From positions 7,936,001 through 8,000,000 of the forward strand of contig CAVNZM010000001.1 in NCBI GenBank assembly GCA_963693365.1: a DNA stretch of 64,000 nt, given 5' to 3'. This stretch comes from Amoebidium appalachense (Eukaryota; Ichthyosporea). Position 1 is the stretch's first letter. Each line of letters begins with the position of its first letter. Shown here piece by piece: positions 55,450 through 64,000 of the stretch. The notes beneath the pieces were generated by a model. The model saw nothing but the letters and a program-made list of their open reading frames with translations, was not told where the DNA came from and ran no database searches. The translations under genes and the position numbers were made by a program.

Positions 55450-56313
55450 GGAGGGGAAGAAGCGGAAGGGCGAGGGCCAGGGGGGCAGCCTCGGGGGAGA
55501 TATTAAAGAAAGGAAAAGGAATCCGTCCCCCTTTTGCCTGCCCACCCAGTGGTGTCCTACAAGCCTTCAACGGAGATATCAGCAAATTACGTGTCCCACA
55601 CAGCGGATATTCGAGAGGGCGGGAAGAAGAGGGGGTGAAGGGGGGGTGGGCGGGGGGAGGGGGGGGGGGGGGGGGGGTATTTACCAATATTCACCGATAT
55701 TCTGAAATGCACTTGATCGATTGGGTGACATGAAGATGGGCCCCGGGGATTGAGGTCCTATTTTTAGAAGCGACAACACCAAAATAGCCACTGAAACCCT
55801 CGGTGGGGAATGAAACTTGTTGGCTGGTACCTGTCAGTGTATCATGATAGAAAGTAGGTGAGGGGAGGTGGGGTGGGGTGGGGGGGGGTGGGGGGGGGGG
55901 GGGGGGGGGGGGGGAGAGGGATGTGGGGAGGTGGGGGGGGGGGGGGGGGAGATGGGGAGGGGCAGTGGTGATGGGTAGGAGGAGTGTGGTGATGGGCTGA
56001 GGGGAGAGGGGGGGAGGGGGGAGGGGAGGGAGGGGGGAGGGAGGAACGGAAAGGGGAGGGGGGAGGAGAGGGGGAGGGGGGCGGGGAGGAAGGGATGGGA
56101 GATGGGGGGCAGGGGTGAGGGCGGGGGGGGGGGGGGGGAGGGGGGATGAGAGGGGCGGGCGGGGGGGGGGGGGGGGTAGGTGAGAAACTGTAGGAGGGCC
56201 GGCAAGAGGGAACAGTTCGATTGAAAAGAGGGGTCGTCAGAGAGAACGGTTTGAAAGAGAGAGGAGCGGAGCTGGGAACGAAGAGGGATAAGCGGGTCGA
56301 GGTAAATGGGCAT
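55450..56313 (-). CDS. Probable exons of an unidentified gene
   Basis: Three minus-strand pieces look coding: 56313 down to about 56185 (ATG start; MPIYLDPLIPLRSQLRSSLF ...), 55830-55695 (acceptor ACTGACAG; GTSQQVSFPTEGFSGYFGVV ...; donor CG-GTGAAT) and about 55561 down to 55450 (acceptor GCTTGTAG; TPLGGQAKGGRIPFPFFNIS ...). The last two join in phase. The join between the first two is unresolved because no donor of the right phase is obvious. The middle exon is the strongest: 44 codons of ordinary composition between good splice sites. No family recognised. Confidence 0.4.
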
Positions 56314-56890
56314 TCTCTTTATTTTTCGTTTTCTTTATCTTTATCTTTTCCTTTTTCTTTTTGTTTTTCCTTGAGTGTTTGATTTTTTCTGTGTGCGTCC
56401 ATGTGTGCATGACACCCTGCGTGTGTGCACACGTGTTTCAAAATTAGTATTCGTATCTACTTGAAGGCTAATTTAAATCCAACAGGTGGTGGGTATGGGC
56501 AAGGGGAGTTGGTGGGGGAGTAGGAGGGGAGGGTTCATGCTGTAAATATGAATGAGAAAATAACTTAAGTGATATGCTCATTTATTGGGCATGGAGAATT
56601 TGAAGGTGGACGTGGGAGGGGGAGGGAGGGGAGGGTGTGTATCGTGCTAAGCAGTCAAGCAGAGTGGGTGTAAGGGATTTCCATTTCCCTCTGTGCGCGG
56701 GGGGAGGAGGGAGGGGGAGGGGGAGGGGGGAGAGAGAGAGAGGGGGGGGGGGGGGGGGGGGGGGAGAGGGGGGGGGGGGGTAGCTTAGAGTAAATCAAAG
56801 AGGCATGAGATGAAGAAACCGGGGCTCTGACCAGGTTGCTGGGGGGAGAAGGGGGGGGGGGGGGGGGAGAAGAGGGGGGGGGGGGGGGGA

Positions 56891-56926
<36 letters not shown>

Positions 56927-57001
56927 GGGGGGGGGGGGGAGGGGGGGCAAGGTAGGTTAATAGAGGGAGGACTCCGGGGATGTTTAGTATTTCAAAGGTT
57001 T

Positions 57002-57044
<43 letters not shown>

Positions 57045-57349
57045 AAGGCATTTCTATCAAACCTCAAACGACCGTGAGGAACGGGTAGCACCAACTAAGA
57101 AATCGATATACTTTGGGGACAGCTGAAATAAATTTGTAGGTGGAGCGAGAAAAAGGGTTTCACAGTGGGAGGAAAATGATGCTTGGTGGTTGGGGGGGGG
57201 GGGGGGGGGGGGGGGGGGAGCCGGAGGGGAGGGGGAGTGGGGGTGAGGGGGCTAGAGAGGAGAAACAGGAAGGGTGGAGTGCTTGCCCAAACATAGGTAT
57301 TATTATGTTAACACGTGCTGCATGTATTCAAATACTATATGTGGTTTTA
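56314..57349. other. No supported gene; G-tract-rich DNA
   Basis: T-rich patch, then GGGA repeats and long G runs (56744-56780, 56850-56948, 57012-57042, 57190-57218). No frame of ordinary composition. Confidence 0.6.
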
Positions 57350-57468
57350 AAATAGTGAGAAGAACGGGGACGGGAGGAAGTGTCTCAAAAAAGCTTGCAC
57401 AAATACGGTCCTATGTGGTTAAAAAGAGGCCTCCCGTAAAAAAAAAAGCGGTGAAGGAAGAAGTGTGA
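57350..57468 (+). CDS. Possible terminal exon encoding a Lys-rich C-terminus
   Basis: After TTTTAAAATAG the frame reads RRTGTGGSVSKKLAQIRSYV then a KKRPPVKKK tail and stops at 57468; AATAAAGG follows about 50 bp on. It could be the last exon of a plus-strand gene whose other exons are masked by G tracts. Composition is reasonable, but there is no family match or partner exon. Confidence 0.25.
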
Positions 57469-57572
57469 AATAGGGCACGAATGAGTTACCCACCAATATA
57501 GTTACTCGGAGTATAAAATAAAGGTGGGTAAAACTCATCTCCAGTGTTGGTTTCTTGCAAGGCTCACAGCGC

Positions 57573-59761
<2,189 letters not shown>

Positions 59762-60677
59762 ATGATGGCTGGAACAGTTGTTTCAGTAGGGCACCGAATG
59801 TTGTCCTCTTCCACCTTCAACCACGCTCTCGTAACTAGACAACGGAAATCTTCCCTGCCTAGTGTGACGAATCATGTTCCAACAGGCGCGCATGTTAGTC
59901 GGTTCGGGCTTGCTACAAGCACAAATGCAGGAGAGACTCCGGTAGTGGCAAGACAGGCGACGGGTTGCGCTGGCCCAGACTATATATGGAGGGTGAGTTT
60001 CTTAGGCTTTCAGGTGCTTTTTCTGTAACCCTAAAGGTCATTAGATTGCTCTTGCTTTGCACCAGGGCATATTGACCGCACAACTGTGGCTACAGCAAGC
60101 TGCAGGCAATTATGAGCACAATCGCAGGCACGTTTTTCGTCTATAGTTTAGTTAGTGAATTCGTGTAGATTTGTTTCAATGCGTGTGATGATGCTTCTCT
60201 TTCAAAACTATGGAGCTCCACCTTTCTTTCTCTTCTTTCTTTTTTGCCCCTTCCCTTCCTTGTCTTTAAGAGGGTGATACTTGGGCGAGTTAGTTCTTAG
60301 GTCCAAAGATGGGACGCACCTTGCCCGTAAACTGTACCGGTTTGGGCAGGAAGGCAAGAGCAGTTGAGTCCCCTGTTCTTTATTCTTTTTATCAGCTCAT
60401 CCTCCTTTTTTGTTCGGTCTAATCATCTATAATCCTGCCTGCGTAGGGCCCCCCACCCACATGGGAAGATGTGACGGACTTTATTACTTCGGGCGATTTG
60501 GCGAAATTCGGACGGTTTTCACAAGTCCAGTCCGATTATCTTGTTCATAAGGGTAAGTTGTGTGTGTCGATGGGGGGGGCTTGTCTTCTCTTTTATCTTC
60601 AGTTTTTTGTACGTGTGCTTGTGTGGCGATGGGGTGGTGGTGAGCGGGTGGGATGGGTTATGTGTGCGTGTGCGCGC

Positions 60678-60733
<56 letters not shown>

Positions 60734-60935
60734 TGTGCGCGCGCATGTGTGCATGTGCATGTGTGTGTGTGGGTGGATGGGTGGGTGGGTGTGGGGGGTG
60801 TCATGTAGTGACAGATGCAATGAACACTGTGGAGATTGAATGTAGCCAAAAAACATGAAAGAAAGAAAGATCGTTAGCTCGCAAGTGCACACTACCAACC
60901 AAATATGGCGAAGAAAAGGGTGAGCTTGTGTGTGT

Positions 60936-60998
<63 letters not shown>

Positions 60999-61371
60999 GA
61001 AGAGGGTTTTTTTTTTTTTTTTTTTTTTTTTTTCCCTCTTTTTTTTCTTTTTTCTTTTGGGGGGGGGAGGGGGGCACCTAAGTCCATACGCCGGAAGTCC
61101 CCGCGCACCTGATTGGACAAAAAACGATCCGATGACGTAAAATCAGGGGAGAACGATTCGATCCAAAGCGACATAAAGGGCCGTCAGGCCCCTTTAGCGG
61201 GGGGTTGGGGGGGCGGCAGCCCCCCCATTTAGGGCCCAGACACACATAGGGTTATGGTTATTGGGTTTATGCTTTTTATTTTTGTAAATTATTATCAATT
61301 ATTGTATTTTTTTTAGCCGGTTATCATCCGATCTCCCTATACCTAGGGCTTCCTTCGTATAGACCTACCTC

Positions 61372-61407
<36 letters not shown>

Positions 61408-61473
61408 GGGAGGAGGGGGGAAGTGTTTATAATGTTTTTTTTTTTCTTTTTCTTTTTTCTTTTTTTTTCTTTC

Positions 61474-61513
<40 letters not shown>

Positions 61514-62440
61514 CTGCTGGGAAGAGGGGGGGGGGGGGGGGGGGGTTGGATGATAATGGGGGACGGATGCAGGAAGTCAGTTATGATAAAGGAGACTCGC
61601 CTATGGTTTTTTTGTTCTAAATATATTTGAATTTACTGACGATAGGTTTCTTATCCAAACAGCAAAAGTGGAACTAACGTATCGCCGCATGGACGACTTC
61701 ATAAGACACATAGTGTTTGGTTGCCCCCCAAAGAAGGACGAAGGCGGGAGGCTGGTGGCTGAGTTTACACCCGAGATGCAAAGGTATTTAGACAACAGTA
61801 TATGATTGTTTCACGTTCTCTGTTTGTTTGTTTTTTCCCCTTTTGCTTTCTGGTTGGTTGTTTGGGGGTTCGTTCTCTCCCTCTTCCGTTTCGCAAAGAG
61901 AAAGAGTTTTGACAGAGCAAAGGGAAGGCGCGGAGACTAAAGGGAGAGGCCAAATGCCAACACATTTACATTCACCTGAACATGCGAGTTTTCTTCTTCA
62001 CAACGCATGTAGGCCGTCATTTGTAATGATTTTGCTTCTTTATTTTTGATTTTCAATGGGCACATATTTGCCACACGGACCAACACATCATGCACGTGCA
62101 CAACGGTACGTGCCGGCTCCCCGCTCACACTCTCTTGTTGTGCTGATTTATTTACATGTAAAAAAAAAAAAAAAGAAAGATAAAGAAGCAAAAAGCCCCA
62201 CCCAAAAGATTGTACTATGCAGGTACATGTGGGTCAACATGCAAATAGAAACGTTTGAACCATTCCCCCTTGCCCACCGCATTCACTCACACTACACTAC
62301 TGCACCTGTTAATTCGCGCGCACAGGCTTGCTCACTTGCATACACACTAACACACACACATACCCACTATCCTCCCCCCTCCCCCCCCCACACACACACA
62401 GACACATGCACACACACACACAAACTGTTGCACGCACGCT

Positions 62441-62489
<49 letters not shown>

Positions 62490-62596
62490 ACAGGGAGTGC
62501 ATCATCGTGCTTCGGCCTAACGACTTCCCCTATGCGCTGCCACATGGGGCCCACCACACCGTGCTATGGAGCAACCGTCAGTTGACTGAAGCAGAG
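59762..62596 (+). CDS. GIG1/DUF3605-family protein, 3' end not found
   Basis: Exons 59762-59992 (starts MMAGTVV), 60447-60552, 61663-61783 and 62494-62596 join in phase, giving about 187 residues. The N-terminal ~75 residues are Ser/Thr/Arg-rich and could be an organelle-targeting sequence. The second exon has the family opening [21 protein letters not shown]. The last has [19 protein letters not shown], which matches the NDwPY ... H.vvW signature of DUF3605, the family of the fungal N-acetylglucosamine-induced protein GIG1, whose biochemical role is not settled. A small additional exon near 60066-60130 ([10 protein letters not shown] ...) is possible. The acceptor of the last exon is formed at the end of a (CA)n tract. 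The C-terminal exon was not identified; beyond the donor at 62597 lie C/A runs and the long (CT)n array. Confidence 0.72.
61175..61226. repeat. Two adjacent GC-rich hairpins
   Basis: AAAGGGCC-GTCA-GGCCCCTTT (61175-61195, one bulged base) is followed by GGGGGGGC-GGCA-GCCCCCCC (61207-61226, perfect). Located in an intron of the GIG1-like gene. Confidence 0.8.
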
Positions 62597-62783
62597 GTTT
62601 CTATTCCCTCAGCCCATACCACCCCCCCCCCCCCAAAAAAAAAAAAAAAAAAAAAAAAAAATCCAAGTCCGACCCATTTAACTCTTTTGTACTGAGATTC
62701 TGTACAAGTATCTTTTGCCTGCACAATCCTTTGGGTGGGGCTTTGTTTTTGTGTTTCTGGCTTTTCATATGGCTTTTCATTTT

Positions 62784-63055
<272 letters not shown>

Positions 63056-63062
63056 TTTTTTT

Positions 63063-63230
63063 CTCTCTCTCCTCCTCCTCTCCCCCCTCTCTCCCCCTCT
63101 CTCCCCCTCTCTCCCCCTCTCCCTCTCCCTCTCCCTCTCCCTCTCCCTCTCCCTCTCCCTCTCCCTCTCCCTCTCCCTCTCCCTCTCCCTCCCTCCCTCT
63201 CCCTCTCCCTCTCCCTCCCTCTCCCTCCCT

Positions 63231-63291
<61 letters not shown>

Positions 63292-63296
63292 CTTAC
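63063..63296. repeat. CTCCCT hexamer/CT satellite continuing the (CT)n
   Basis: CTCTCTCCCC units grade into about 20 CTCCCT hexamers and back to CT, then C and G runs (63305-63348). Confidence 0.9.
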
Positions 63297-63661
63297 CTTT
63301 TCTTCCCCCCCCCCCCCCCCCTTTTTGGGGGGGGGGGGGGGGGGGGGGAGTTTGATTCAAACAACTTCCTCCATCCTTTATTCATTTCTGGTTGTTTGGG
63401 CCTGACTCTGTGATCCCTCCGATGTATGCCCGTGAAAGGATTCTTTATTATTATTCCAGGAGCTTTTAGGACTTGCTGTGTGCGTGTGGTTGTGCGCGTC
63501 TGTACGGAAGCAGTTGTATGTGTGTGCGTGTCTGGTTACGCCAAAGGCACCTACATGGCGTAATCTCGTTTTTATCATCTGTGTGTAACTCTGTGTGGCC
63601 AAGTGTTCGTTTACGTCGGTTGTAAGGGGCATTTTTTGTGCTGTTTTCTGTCTGTCCTTTA

Positions 63662-63881
63662 GGGAGAAAAGGTTCAAAACAGACTACGTACCCCGCCAGA
63701 CTAGCAAAATTTAGCCAGCGCCGGCTAAGTTTGCTATGGAATGTGACGTTTACCGATCTGCTACTAAATATGGTAGCAGATCATTTAGTAGCAGATCGGT
63801 GTGACGTCATTTATCAATACGAATATAGCCGGCTGCTGCTAATTCCTGGTAGTCTGACAAGATGCGTAGTCTGTTTGAACC
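63662..63881. mobile_element. MITE, 220 bp, PIF/Harbinger (Tourist)-like ends
   Basis: The whole segment is an imperfect palindrome. The left end runs GGG..., GGTTCAAAACAGACTACG, CAGACTAGCA, TTAGC, GCCGGCTA. The reverse complement of the right end runs GGGTTCAAACAGACTACG, CAGACTACCA, TTAGC, GCCGGCTA. The centre is a perfect 18-bp-arm hairpin, ACCGATCTGCTACTAAAT at 63752-63769 with its complement at 63783-63800. TTA flanks both ends (63659-63661 and 63882-63884), matching the TTA target duplication and GGG-starting ends of Tourist-type MITEs. No transposase is present. Confidence 0.85.
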
Positions 63882-63884
63882 CTT

Positions 63885-64000
63885 AGTCGTTAAATTGTAG
63901 TGCGGCGGTGTGTGTCTGTGTGTCTGTGTCTGCATGTGTATGTTCGCATGAGCGAGCACACACGTGCGTGTGGGTGTACTGGTGTGCGGTTGTTTAGTGT
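63885..64000. other. Window end; GT-rich DNA, no feature
   Basis: Short GTGTGTCT-type tract, nothing else seen. Confidence 0.6.

Overview
The window is nuclear DNA from a eukaryote, most likely a free-living alga or other protist. Several coding sequences are split by GT-AG introns of about 0.15 to 1.6 kb. Non-LTR (LINE), copia-type LTR, SINE and MITE elements are all present, and so is an enormous density of homopolymer and dinucleotide tracts (C or G runs of 10-60, (CA)n/(GT)n, (CT)n). I cannot name the lineage from the sequence alone. Most long open frames here are translated microsatellite (poly Pro/His/Thr, Cys/Val, Gly, Ser/Leu) and are not genes.

Layout. 1-4.5 kb: no firm gene; microsatellites, a LINE 3' end, a perfect 25-bp-arm hairpin and diverged direct repeats. 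4.56-11.46 kb (+): a DEDDy 3'-5' exonuclease of the EXD3/Mut-7/WRN type in at least seven exons, with a pentapeptide-repeat tail and two decayed exon copies in its introns. 12.2-13.7 kb (+): 5'-truncated LINE. 14.9-17.1 kb (+): POT/PTR2 proton-coupled peptide transporter, complete except for three single-base frameshifts in homopolymers. 19.26-22.80 kb (-): secreted or luminal FAD-dependent amine-oxidase/fatty-acid-isomerase-like enzyme in six exons.

24-36.7 kb is a transposon nest. A near-identical pair of LINE copies (minus at 24.8-26.7, plus at 33.4-35.0) flanks a decayed copia element (27.7-33.15). The copia gag is interrupted by about 0.7 kb, and its integrase is split by a tRNA-derived SINE carrying a 15-bp target-site duplication. 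A second LTR-like leader lies at 36.2-36.5 kb.

38.13-45.56 kb (-): a PsuG-family (pseudouridine-5'-phosphate glycosidase) gene in eight exons whose product lacks the catalytic lysine and histidine of the family. 48.8-51.1 kb (-): last four exons of an unidentified gene. 52.6-54.7 kb (-): lysine/serine-rich low-complexity coding exon, possibly the front of that same gene. 55.4-56.3 kb (-): probable exons of another unknown gene. 59.76-62.6 kb (+): GIG1/DUF3605-family gene, 3' end not found. 62.8-63.3 kb: a long (CT)n tract. 63.66-63.88 kb: a 220-bp MITE with PIF/Harbinger-like ends.

The most unusual signals are genome-structural. Many splice donors lie at the first GT of a (GT)n tract and many acceptors at the end of a (CA)n tract, so the two ends of some introns are complementary. 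A dispersed repeat of about 100-150 bp recurs in sense orientation in introns of two unrelated genes on opposite strands. The protein-coding genes look like unrelated housekeeping or accessory functions and give no sign of a shared pathway.
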